Below, piece by piece: positions 38,019 to 47,476 of a DNA stretch of 64,000 nt. Under the pieces are notes generated by a model, which saw nothing but the letters and a program-made list of their open reading frames with translations, ran no database searches and was not told the DNA's origin. The translations under genes were made by a program, and so were the position numbers. Origin of the DNA: JACCXG01 sp963785755 (lineage in GTDB: Bacteria > Acidobacteriota > Vicinamibacteria > Vicinamibacterales > 2-12-FULL-66-21); assembly GCA_963785755.1 (NCBI GenBank), contig CAWAXG010000040.1, positions 238,047 through 302,046 of the forward strand, read 5' to 3'. Position 1 is the first letter of the stretch; each line of letters begins with the position of its first letter.

Positions 38019-40539
38019 TCAACGCCGAGGGGCGGCGAGCAGCTCGGCGACCAGGCGTTCGAGCTCGGCGAGGCGCTGCTTCAAAGTGTCGTTCTCGGTG
38101 CTTCAGCTCCTTGAACCTCGGACTTCAGATCCTTGACGGCCTGGATGGTGAGCAGCGGCAGCTCGCTGTAGTCGACCGCCTTGAAGCCGTCCTCGTTGGT
38201 CACCACCAGCTCGGGGAGAACCTGCTCGACGTCCTGCGCGATCAGGCCGTAGGCGCGGCGCGTCGCCAAACTGGCGGTCAGGGAATTCGGACGCGCGCCA
38301 GAAGTAGTGCACCGGCTGCAGCGCCGTCAGTCGATCGAGCACGTGGATCGAATGGCGTGATGTCTTTCTTGAAGCGCCGATCCGATGAACAGGTGCCCGC
38401 GAGCGCGTTGCCGCCGAAGTCCTTGATGCAGCCGTTGGTGCCCGTCGTGCCCACGCGGATGTCGCCGAAGACCTGCAGCTTGTCGGTAATCGTCGGGAAG
38501 TCGTCGAACTGTCCGATGCCGACGTTGCCGCCGGGCAGGACGACCAGGTTCACCTGGGCTTCGATTCGATCCAAGCGGTGTCGCTGCCAGTGCCAGGGCT
38601 GTCCCCTGCGCCGTGTCGGTCCAGTTTTCCGCTACGAAGGCGCCGAAACCTGCACCGCCCTCGTCGAGGAAGCCCGTTGCACCGTATCCGGTCACGAAGA
38701 CGCCCCCCAGCTCGTCACCCGCCTGCACGGCACTCGGAGCCGCTCTGGTTCCGCGCGCCGTCCGCAGCACGATGTTTGGTTCTCCGCTGCTCGATGTTCC
38801 CGCGAATCGCGTGAGGTTGATCTCCAAGGGGCCGGGGCTTTCCCTCACCATATCCAGGGCTGCCAACGGCGCCGTCGTCCCGATGCCGACGTTGCCGGAC
38901 GGATCGATCGTCATTCGCGTCGCCGGCGCGTTCGTGCCGGTCGCCGTCGTGTTGAAGTGGAGTCTCGTGCCCTGTGCCGTGTTCGTCCAGTTCTCCGACG
39001 CCTGGACGAACATGCCGCCGCGGGTCCCGCTGAACGCAGAGGTCCCATAGCCTTGGGCAAGGTAGCCTACGAGGATGTCGCCGCTCTGCACGGCCGTTGG
39101 CGCGCCTGCCGTGCCGCGTGCCCTCCGGCCGACGAACAGAGAGTTGGCCGCATTGGCGTACGTGGTGGCGACGAGAGTTCCCGTCGTGGTCGAGTTCGAG
39201 GCATTGCTGACTTCGAGGAGACCGGCCGCCGGCACGGTGGTGGTGCCGATGCCGAGGTTCCCTGTCGCGTCGAGCGTCATCCGGGTCGTCGGGGACGCCG
39301 CATCGATCGACGTGGTCGTGAACGTGAGCGCGGTGCCCTGTGCCGTGTTCGTCCAGTTTTGCGCGGCCTGCACCGTCATACCTCCGGTCAAGGCCAGGAC
39401 CAAATGCCGACGTGCCGTAGCCCTGGCCGTAGAAGCCGGCCAGGCCATCACCGGTCTGCACGGCCGTTGGCGCGGCGGACGTGCCTCTGGCTCTCCTCGC
39501 CATGTAATAGGGACCGAGAGCGTTCGTGTAACTGGTCATCCACATGTTCGCGGGCCCGCCGGGCACCGCATTGCTGACTTCGAGGAGCGCCGACGGCGCG
39601 GTGGTGCCGATGCCGATGTTGCCGTTGGTGCGCGACGAAGAACCGCGAGGTCCCGCCGAGTCATGAAGTTGATCGAGCCGTTGAACGCGCCGCCCGGCGA
39701 GACCCGCGCGATGTTGTTGATGCGGTATTCGTGCGTGGCGTTGTTGTAGCCCTGGAACTGGGTGAGCGCGTTGGTGTGGTCGTAGAACAGCATGCCGGAA
39801 TAGGCGAACGCGCCGCCATTCGTGTTCTGGACCGCGAGGCCGGTGAAATCGCCGGTGTTGTTGTCGTAGCGGACGTGGAGGCGGTCGAGCGGCGTCGTCG
39901 TGCCCATCCCGACCGCGCCGTCGGCGGCCTCGAACACGCCGGAATTGCCGACATCGGCGCCGTTCACGTACTTGGCGAGAAAGTTCGGCGTGCCGGGCAA
40001 CACGACATCGGCGGTGACTCCCCCCGCCTCGACTGGCGGCGGCCGTGCGCGTCCGTGGTGCCGCCGGCGCCCGGCGCGAGCAGGTACGCGGAGGCGGGCC
40101 GGCCGCCGAGCGTGTCGGCATCGGAGGCACGCAGCGCATACGGGACGCTGGTGATCCGGACGCGCGGCCCTTCGACTTCGCCGGCGCGCTCGAACACGGT
40201 GCCCAGCCACTTGGCCTCGCCTGTGCCAAACACCGCAGCGGGAATGCCGTCAGCCTGGGTCGCGCCGAGGAGCAGCGCGTAGCGGCCCTGCGCATCGAGC
40301 GCGATGGTCTGCGTCTCCTGCCACAGCGGCGCGCCGCCCTCCGGATCGGCGTAGATCGACAGCGTGACGGTCTCGACGGCGCTGGCCGGCTGCCCGTTGG
40401 CGGGGCGGAAGACGCCGCTGATGTTGATCAGGCGCGGGACGGATTGAGATGACACCGATTGTGAGGATTGCGCAGAAATCGCGCTGGCGGACACGACGAT
40501 GAGGACGAGTAGTGCGCGCACCGCAGGTAGCAGTCGCAT
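38019..40539 (-). CDS. Secreted S74-domain (tail-fibre-like) protein, copy 2 (frameshifted)
   Basis: This large exported fibre protein starts at ATG 40539 behind GAAGGAG, with a signal peptide (AVRALLVLIVVSASAISAQS). A conserved N-terminal domain follows (PRLINISGVFRPANGQPASA, RITSVPYALRASDADTLGG). About three repeat units of roughly 80 residues come next, each with RARGT..APTAVQ.GD, GYGTSAF or GYGATGF, ENWTNTAQGT and TRMTID..GNVGIGTT. The C-terminal peptidase-S74 chaperone domain (SSDRRFKKDITPF, LQPVHYFWRA, AYGLIAQDVEQVLPELVV) leads into a coiled coil ending LKQRLAELERLVAELLAA. The S74 domain normally cleaves itself after trimer assembly. Frame changes occur near 40035, 39625, 39390, 38560, 38340 and 38110. 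Confidence 0.8.
39663..40539 (-). repeat. Direct repeat copy, N-terminal block of S74 gene 2
   Basis: This 0.87-kb block is nearly identical in DNA sequence to 42277-43149, with only scattered substitutions and single-base indels seen by eye. It covers the signal peptide, the N-terminal domain and the first fibre repeat. Similarity falls sharply outside it. Confidence 0.85.
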
Positions 40540-40632
40540 GAAGAGACTCCTTCGATGAGGTTTCATCGGCCAGATATCCACTTGAGAGAGCGAAGAACTT
40601 CCCCGCCGCGAACAGCCGTTTTCAGCGCTGCG

Positions 40633-43149
40633 TCATCGGCGAGAGCTCGTGGGGAGCAGTTCGTTCACCAGCCGTTCGAGCTCGGCGACGCGCTGCTTCA
40701 GTGGGTCGATCTCGGCGACGCGCGCTTTGAGCGCATCGTTCTCCGCCTTCAGTTCCTTGACGGCCTGGATGGTGAGCAACGGGAGCTCGCTGTAGTCGAC
40801 CGCTTTGTACCCGTCGCCGTCGGTCACGACGAGCTCGGGCAGCACCTGCTCGACGTCCTGCGCGATCAAGCCGTAGGCGCGGCTGTTCCCGAAGTGGCGA
40901 GTGGGAAAATCCGCGGCGCGCCAGAAGTAGTGCACCGGCTGCAGCGCGGTGACCTGATCGAGCACGTGGCTGAAGGGCGTGATGTCTTTCTTGAAGCGCC
41001 GGTCGGAAGAGCAGCTGCCAGCGATGCCGGTGCCGGCGAAGTTCCTGAGGCAGCCGTTGGTGCCGGTGGTGCCGACCCGGATGTCGCCGAACACCTGCAG
41101 CTTGTCGGTGATCGTCGGCGACGTCAGTCGAACGTGCCGATGCCGACGTTCCCGTCCGGCATGATCACCATGTGCGCCGCATCCTCAGTCGAGCCGAGCG
41201 GCGTCGTGGCGAAGGCGACGGCCGTCCCCTGCGCGGTGTCGGTCCAGTTCTCGGCGGCGAGGATGCCCATTCCGCCGGCCTCGCTGCTGAAGTCAGTCGC
41301 GCCGTAACCGTCACCATGGAAGAGTGCCAGCGGATCGCCCAACTGGACGGCGGCTGGCGCAGCTGCCGTGCCGCGAGCCATTCGCGCCACGAACCCCGCA
41401 CAGCACCCGTCGCCGAAAGACGTCGCTCCGACAACCGGCAACATCTCCGTCCCTGACTGCCTCCACGGTCGCCGACGGCGTCGTCGTGCCGATGCCGACG
41501 TTCGCCGATCGTTGTCGATTGTCATCCGCGTCTGCTGGGTATTCGTGCCGGTGGCCGTCGTGAGGAAGTGGAGTCTCGTGCCCTGTGCCGCGTCCGTCCA
41601 GTTCTCGGCCGCGCTCACGAACATGCCGCCGCGGGGCCCGGAGCTGAATCCAGAGGTCCCATAGCCTTGACCGAGGAAGCCCACGAGGTTGTCGCCGCTC
41701 TGCACGGCCGTTGGCGCGATTCCCGTGCCGCGTGCCCTCCGCCCGGCGAACTGAGAGCTGCCCGCATTCGTGAAGGTCGAGGCGAGCATCGTCCCGGCCC
41801 CCGAGGCGCCGTTCGCGTTGCTCACCTCCAGGCTGGCCTGGGCGCCGAATACGCCGATGCCGACGTTCCCGTTCGCACCGATGGTCATCCGTGTCGTCGG
41901 GGCGTTGGTCCCATTCGCCGTCGTGGAGAAGTTCATGATCGAACCCTGCGCCGTGTTCGTCCAGTTTTCGGAAGCACGCATGGAAATACTGGCCGAGTTG
42001 ACGCCGGCGAACCCGGTCGCGCCGTACCCGTTGGCGCTCAAGTCCAGAAGAGCGTCGTTGTTCAGGACCGCCGTCGGCGCGCCCGGTGTGCCTCTGGCCT
42101 TCTTTCCGATCAAGTTGGGTCCGAACGCATTCGCGCTGTAGGTGGTCACGTTGACGTTCGTCGTGCCGCTTCCGGATATGGCGTTGCTCACATCGAGGTT
42201 CGCGCTCGTCGACGGCGAGGTCGTGCCGATGCCAACAGTGGTTGGCGACACAAAGAACCTCGAGATGCCGCCGATCATGAAGTTGATCGAGCCGTTGAAC
42301 GCGCCGCCCGGCGAGACCCGCGCGATGTTGTTGATGCGGTATTCGTGCGTGCTGTTGTTGTAGCCCTGGAACTGGGTGAGCGCGTTGGTGTGGTCGTAGA
42401 ACAGCATGCCGGAATAGGCGAGCGCGCCGCCATTCGTGTTCTGGACCGCGAGGCCGGTGAAATCGCCGGTGTTGTTGTCGTAGCGGACGTGGAGGCGGTC
42501 GAACGGCGTCGTCGTGCCCATCCCGACCGCGCCGTCGGCGGCCTCGAACACGCCGGAATTGCCGACATCGGCGCCGTTCACGTACTTGGCGAGAAAGTTC
42601 GGCGTGCCGGGCAACACGATATCGGCGGTGACTCCCCCCGCCTCGTCGGCGGCGGCCTGCGCGTCCGTGGTACCGCCGGCGCCCGGCGCGAGCAGGTACG
42701 CGGAGGCGGGCCGGCCGCCGAGCGTGTCGGCATCGGACGCGCGCAGCGCATACGGGACGCTGGTGATCCGGACGCGCGGCCCTTCGACTTCGCCGGCGCG
42801 CTCGAACACGGTGCCCAGCCACTTGGCCTCGCCTGTGCCAAACACCGCAGCGGGAATGCCGTCCGCCTGGGTCGCGCCGAGGAGCAGCGCGTAGCGGCCC
42901 TGCGCCATCGAGCGCGATGGTCTGCGTCTCCTGCCACAGCGGCGCGCCGCCCTCCGCATCGGCGTAGATCGAGAGCGTGACGGTCTCGACGGCGCTGGCC
43001 GGCTGCCCGTTGGCGGGGCGGAAGACGCCGCTGATGTTGATCAGGCGCGGAACGGACGCGGATGACACCGATTGTGAAGATTGCGCAGAAATCGCGCTGG
43101 CGGACACGACGACGACGATTAATAAGGACATCGCGGACAGCAGTCGCAT
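40633..43149 (-). CDS. Secreted S74-domain (tail-fibre-like) protein, copy 1 (frameshifted)
   Basis: This paralogue of the downstream gene has the same order: signal peptide from ATG 43149 behind GGAGGAG (SLLIVVVVSASAISAQS), N-terminal domain, then fibre units. The units include KKARGTPGAPTAVLNNDAL, GYGATGFAGVNSASISMRAS, ENWTNTAQGSIMNFSTTANG, RARGTGIAPTAVQSGDNLVG and GYGTSGF. The S74 domain is well preserved in one frame (SSDRRFKKDITPFSHVLDQV, LQPVHYFWRAADFPTRHFG, AYGLIAQDVEQVLPELVVTD), followed by a coiled coil (LKQRVAELERLVNELL). An extra C near 42905 breaks the frame, while copy 2 has the intact version there. The gap to copy 2 is 93 bp, so both are probably one transcript. Confidence 0.82.
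42277..43149 (-). repeat. Direct repeat copy, N-terminal block of S74 gene 1
   Basis: This is the partner of the 39663-40539 block, offset by about 2,610 bp. The near identity of the 5' third against diverged middle and 3' parts points to recent partial duplication or gene conversion. Confidence 0.85.
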
Positions 43150-43398
43150 AGACGCACTCCTCCGGCGGGTTCGGTGCCACAGAACCTCAGTACCGAATGC
43201 TAAAGATTCCCGGGTAGTCGCAGCAGAGCTAGCGAAGCTCAACATTAGAGGAAAATACCGTCCGGCGCAAGACCCTGTGAGGCACTGCTCGAGTCCGCGG
43301 CACTCGGCGGAGCCGCCGGGGCCGCAGGGCGTCGAGACGGAATGTGCCGGCCGGAATTGACGGTGCCGCGCGCATTGACAGCGCCACGAACGCTTCGA

Positions 43399-44097
43399 TC
43401 AGCGACTCGTCCCCGATGCCGCGAGAATGTCATCCGAAAGGGACTGCCGATCCTCTTCGAGGATGCGATGGAGGATGGACGACGACGGACCCGGATACTG
43501 GTCGAGAAACCGCAGCTCGATCCCGGCCTCTCCAAATCGCTCAGGCTCATACAACGCACGGCCGCCGGGGGCATTGATGTAACGCGTTGCGCCGAGCCGC
43601 CGCGCAATCTCGATGATTCGGTCCTGTCCGCGGAGCGAGTCGGACAACTCGAGCGAGCTCGAACGGATGGTGTGCCATCGAAGTCCCAGACAGGAGACGA
43701 TCTCGCGCAACAGCCTCTCGAGATAGTCGACCGGAGCTCCGATGACGCACTTCAGCGACTCGAGGATCTCGGGTGCGGGCTTCCTGGGACTGGCGAGGAG
43801 CGGTATGCGGCGCATCCGCTCCTGGAGAATCGCACCCGCGTCAGCGCTGAACGACAGGTCGCGGATTCGCACATCACGAGGCATTTTCGCCAGAGGCAGA
43901 GTCAGCCAGCATTCCCGGCCATCGGCGGCGGGCATCTTGTTGCGGTGCACCCACCCGCGCCTCGGGAACTGAACGCAGTCGTAGATCACGAACAGGTCGC
44001 TCGCCGCGAAGAGCCGGAAGTACCCCGCGTAGGGGATGAAATACGGCTGCATGATCGCGACGGTGAACGAAGATGGTGCCTGCTCCCGGCTCTGCAA
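43399..44097 (-). CDS. WbqC family protein
   Basis: This 232-residue protein belongs to the WbqC family, found in O-antigen and other surface-glycan clusters; the catalytic role is not well defined. Signature stretches are TVAIMQPYFIPYAGYFRLFA, SDLFVIYDCVQFPRRGWVHR, WLTLPLAKMPRDVRIRDL and RYINAPGGRALYEPERFGEA with LRFLDQYPG. Start 44097 or the in-frame ATG at 44052 (MQPYF) are possible. It is the last gene of a tightly packed minus-strand operon, 12 bp after the preceding stop. Confidence 0.85.
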   Translation of the reverse strand: MQSREQAPSSFTVAIMQPYFIPYAGYFRLFAASDLFVIYDCVQFPRRGWVHRNKMPAADGRECWLTLPLAKMPRDVRIRDLSFSADAGAILQERMRRIPLLASPRKPAPEILESLKCVIGAPVDYLERLLREIVSCLGLRWHTIRSSSLELSDSLRGQDRIIEIARRLGATRYINAPGGRALYEPERFGEAGIELRFLDQYPGPSSSILHRILEEDRQSLSDDILAASGTSR

Positions 44098-44109
44098 AGG
44101 CGAGCGACC

Positions 44110-45085
44110 TCAGCGCCTGCGGCGGTCGTCGTCTGCGAGAACCGCGTAGCCGAAGCCGGACTCACCGAAGCCGTTGCCCGCATAGAGCATGTAGGTCCGG
44201 CCGCGATGCCGGTACACGTATGGATACGCGATCATCATCGAATCCCACCCGTCGTCGGAAGGTTCAATCCCTGCCAGATGATCGAGCCGGACCCAGTCCA
44301 CTCCGTTCTGCGATTCGGCATAGCCGATTCGGTAGCTCTTCGACGAATCGGTCCGATAGTCGACGATGCTTCGGTAGCAGTACCACATCCGGTACCGTCC
44401 GTCTTCCTCGATCACGCATGGCCTGCCGTTCGCTTCGCTTTCGAAGCTGTAGCCGATACAGGTCGCGGCGGGCCGACGCCATTCGATGCCGTCGAGCGAA
44501 TCGGCGTATCTGATGTGATATTGCGGCTCCAGTCTGCCGTTAACCGCAACAAATCCGGTCATCGACGCGTACCACAGCCGCCAGGTGTCGCCGGTCCTGA
44601 GCACGAACGGCGAAAGGGAGGAATACGGCTCGCGGATAGTGCGGTCCACGACCGGCCCTTCGAACATGCGGCTGAACGTCACGCCGCCATCCGTGCTCAC
44701 GGCCAGGCCGATCAGACAGGGTGTACGGCACCGTCACGCCCAGGTTCCAGCCGGTGTAATACAGATACTTGCGGCCACCGTCGTTCACGATGCAGGAGGG
44801 CATCACGCCGCTGTCGTCGAAGGTGCCGGGTTTTCCCAGGTCGAGCACGGGACGGTCGTGAACGTAGAGCACGTTCGCGGGGTTGTCGGCCTCGACCTCT
44901 ATGAAGGCCGGACGCGTCCGCCCCTGCCGATCGCGGGGCCCGAAATAGATCCGGAGCACTCGGTCGTCGACCTTGTCGGCGATCGGAACGGACGCATGGT
45001 GCGCCATCCACTCATGCTGGTTGGCGGCGGTGAAAATCCTTCCCTTCTTCTCCCAGCGCATGTCCGACGGCACCGCTTCAGCCAC
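44110..45085 (-). CDS. Five-bladed propeller, glycosyl-hydrolase-like protein (one frameshift)
   Basis: This protein of about 325 residues has the repeated W/Y-rich blades of GH43/GH32/GH130-type five-bladed propellers. The sequence includes RWEKKGRIFTAANQHEWMAH, RVLRIYFGPRDRQGRTRPAF, FDDSGVMPSCIVNDGGRKYL and YYTGWNLGVTVPYT. After a frame change near 44715 it continues with TWRLWYASMTGFVAVNGRLE, RYRMWYCYRSIVDYRTDSS and RTYMLYAGNGFGESGFGYAV. There is no signal peptide, so it may act on a cytoplasmic sugar or nucleotide-sugar intermediate. It overlaps the acetyltransferase gene by 8 bp. Confidence 0.75.
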
Positions 45086-45740
45086 GGACGCGCGAGCTGG
45101 GGACGCGGCTCGGCTCGGTCGCCGCAGCCGCGTACACTTCGTCCGGCTTCGTGTCCTTCATCACCGTCGCGCCGGCACCAATCAGGCAGCGCTCAGCCAC
45201 CCGAATGCCGTCGCGCAGCGTGGCGTTCACGCCGATGAAGCAGTGATTGCCGATCGCGACGCCTCCGGACACCACGATGTGCGACGCCAGGAAACAGTGG
45301 TCGCCGATGCGCGAATGGTGGCCGATGTGATTGCCCGACCACAAAATCGTGTTGGACCCGATGCTGGCGAACGGCTGCACGACGTTCGCTTCCATGACGA
45401 ACGTGTTTTCGCCGATCGACAGGGTCGGCCACGTGATCGCCTTCGAGCTCACGTAGCGAGCGAGTGTGTAGCCCATGGCGCGTGCCGCAGTACATTTGTC
45501 GGCTCGCACCCGATTCATCTTCTGGTGGCTGACCGCGACGAAGAGGTCATGCGAGCCGGGCGGATAAATGTTGGCGACCTCCTCGAACGACACGACCGGC
45601 CGTCCAGCGAATGTGCTGGCTTCGAGAAACTCGCCGTCAACCGTGAACGCGACCACTTCGTAGTCGCTATCGTGATCGAAGTAGAAGGCGCACACTTCGG
45701 CGATCTGCTTCGCGCCAAACACCACCAGTCTGCGCTTCAT
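45078..45740 (-). CDS. PglD-like sugar O/N-acetyltransferase
   Basis: This 220-residue acyltransferase has an N-terminal Rossmann-like domain (RRLVVFGAKQIAEVCAFYF, GRPVVSFEEVANIYPPGSHD) and a C-terminal left-handed beta-helix of hexapeptide repeats (SIGENTFVMEANVVQPFASI, HIGHHSRIGDHCFLASHIVV, IAIGNHCFIG-like VAIGNHCFIGVNATLRDGI). The catalytic His candidate lies in NHIGHHSRIGDH. The architecture matches PglD/WecD-type enzymes that acetylate UDP-amino sugars. The start at ATG 45740 overlaps the methyltransferase stop (ATGA), showing tight coupling. Confidence 0.88.
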   Translation of the reverse strand: MKRRLVVFGAKQIAEVCAFYFDHDSDYEVVAFTVDGEFLEASTFAGRPVVSFEEVANIYPPGSHDLFVAVSHQKMNRVRADKCTAARAMGYTLARYVSSKAITWPTLSIGENTFVMEANVVQPFASIGSNTILWSGNHIGHHSRIGDHCFLASHIVVSGGVAIGNHCFIGVNATLRDGIRVAERCLIGAGATVMKDTKPDEVYAAAATEPSRVPSSRVRG

Positions 45741-46414
45741 TCCGTGCACCAGCCATGCGGAAGCGCCGGCGGGCGCCGCGGCGCCCGCCACACGAACGTG
45801 GTGTGCTCGTAGAGGCCATAATCCGATCGGAACGCATAGTGCCGGCTGACGCGCTCGCGGAGGAAGGCGCTCAATTCGTCGAATCCCCAGTGGAAGAGCT
45901 CGGGGCGCTGCCAGCCGACGTGACGACTCATGGCATTGAAGGCAATGCCGACGCGCGCCGCGGTGAACGCGGCCACGATCAACTCCTGGGCAATGCCGGC
46001 CATGACTTCATGAGAAAGCGTCTGCTTTTCCGTCAGCACGCCGTTCATGATCACGTAGTCAACGCTCTGTTCGGGCAGCGGATTTTTCACCACATCCCGG
46101 CACGAAATGTCGCGATCGGGCCATCGCACGCGCGCGGCCGCGACCATCGCCGGCGACAGGTCGATGCCGCGATACTCCACGGTCTCCAGCCGCCCGGTCG
46201 CCCTCAAGTAATCCAGCAGCAACCCCGGACCGCAGCCGAGATCGAGCAGCACCGGCCGCGGCTGTGGGGCGGCGCCATCCAGCAGGCCGAGCAGAGTATC
46301 GAATCGAACCGCCAGGTCCGGCACGTTGGGCCAGTCAACGCCTTTAGGTGTGGCACCGTGGCGCTCGAGACAGCGCTCGTAGTGCGTGACAAGAACAGAC
46401 CAGTCGTCATTCAT
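45737..46414 (-). CDS. SAM-dependent methyltransferase
   Basis: This 225-residue class I methyltransferase has motif I VLLDLGCGPGLLLDYLRATG, YRGIDLSPAMVAAARVRWPD and the motif IV-like SVDYVIMNGVLTEKQTLSHE. The target is unknown; its place at the head of a glycan operon suggests methylation of a sugar or lipid-linked intermediate. It is divergent from the GT2 gene on the other strand, with 93 bp between starts. Confidence 0.87.
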   Translation of the reverse strand: MNDDWSVLVTHYERCLERHGATPKGVDWPNVPDLAVRFDTLLGLLDGAAPQPRPVLLDLGCGPGLLLDYLRATGRLETVEYRGIDLSPAMVAAARVRWPDRDISCRDVVKNPLPEQSVDYVIMNGVLTEKQTLSHEVMAGIAQELIVAAFTAARVGIAFNAMSRHVGWQRPELFHWGFDELSAFLRERVSRHYAFRSDYGLYEHTTFVWRAPRRPPALPHGWCTE

Positions 46415-46507
46415 ATTCGTCAGGAACGGCGGCGATTGTATAACGCATCGATCGCGCCAGCCGGAGGACGGCTGACGGCTGTGCTATGGTGATAGTCCTC
46501 CGCGCAT

Positions 46508-47476
46508 ATGAGCTCCGGCAGAATCGTCCTCGTTACGATGCCGTTTGACCAGGCCGACATCGTGGAAGATTTCCTCGACTGGCACCTCGATCTCGGCGTC
46601 GACCTCATTCTCGCACTCGATGGTGGATCCACTGACGGCACCAGGGACGTGCTCGAGCGCTACGCGCGAACCAAGCGGGTCGTCTGGTTCGCGCTTCCCG
46701 AGCGCGACATGACCAAGTACTCGATCGCCGACGAGCTGGCGGCGATGGCGCGCGATCGTTATGGGGCGGACTGGATCATCTATAGCGACGTCGACGAGTT
46801 CGTCTGCACACACGGGAAGAGTCTTCGCACGGTGCTGGCTGAGTCCGACCGTGATGGCATCACGCTCCTCAACCTGCCGCGCCGGACGATGACGGGGCCG
46901 CTGATCCCGCTGGGCCGACGCGCGACCGAGGTGTTGACGCTGCGAATCGACCGGACCGTAGTGCCGACCGGTGAACAGACGCTTGCATGGGATTTCCCGG
47001 TGCCTTTTGCGTTCCTGGAAGTTGGCGGACATGTCGCAGTCCGCGCGGCTGCCATCGATTCGTTCGCCTCCGGGATGCATTCCGCGGCGGTGACCTGGGG
47101 CACGAGCGCCACGAGCGATCTGTACATCCTCCACTACGCGATCCGTGGATATGAGGAATTGCGGCAGAAGGTGCGCAACACCGAGAGGTGGCTCGAGGAC
47201 AACCCGCATCTTCCGCTCGGATGGGGCTGGCACTGGCGGAGATGGATTCAGTTGGAGAAAGCCGGACGCCTGCGGGAGGACTACGAACGCCAGTTCGTCT
47301 CGGCAGAGCGTGCGAACGAGCTGGTTGCGGATGGCACGTGCGCGGTCGACACGACCATTGCCGCGTGGCTCGCCGACAGGAAGACGCGCCCGGCTGCGGG
47401 CGCCCGTCAATGGCCAGGCTGGCTCCAGCAGGTCGTTCGAGCCTTGAGGCCGGCCCGACGAAGCGCCACGCAGTAA
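46508..47476 (+). CDS. Family 2-type glycosyltransferase
   Basis: This 322-residue protein resembles the Glyco_tranf_2_4 group. It shows IVLVTMPFDQADIVEDFLDW, HLDLGVDLILALDGGSTDGT, the DxD motif WIIYSDVDEFVCTHGKSLR and ILHYAIRGYEELRQKVRNTE, a typical late motif. The putative -10 TATGGT lies about 20 bp upstream. The gene overlaps the next by one base (TAATG), so the pair is translated together and belongs functionally to the adjacent glycan operon. Confidence 0.85.
   Translation: MSSGRIVLVTMPFDQADIVEDFLDWHLDLGVDLILALDGGSTDGTRDVLERYARTKRVVWFALPERDMTKYSIADELAAMARDRYGADWIIYSDVDEFVCTHGKSLRTVLAESDRDGITLLNLPRRTMTGPLIPLGRRATEVLTLRIDRTVVPTGEQTLAWDFPVPFAFLEVGGHVAVRAAAIDSFASGMHSAAVTWGTSATSDLYILHYAIRGYEELRQKVRNTERWLEDNPHLPLGWGWHWRRWIQLEKAGRLREDYERQFVSAERANELVADGTCAVDTTIAAWLADRKTRPAAGARQWPGWLQQVVRALRPARRSATQ

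Noticed and set aside
38019..43149. S74/tail-fibre proteins taken as a prophage
   Set aside because: Both have signal peptides and strong ribosome binding sites, and there are no capsid, portal, tail or lysis genes nearby. They fit the secreted bacterial fibre family better.
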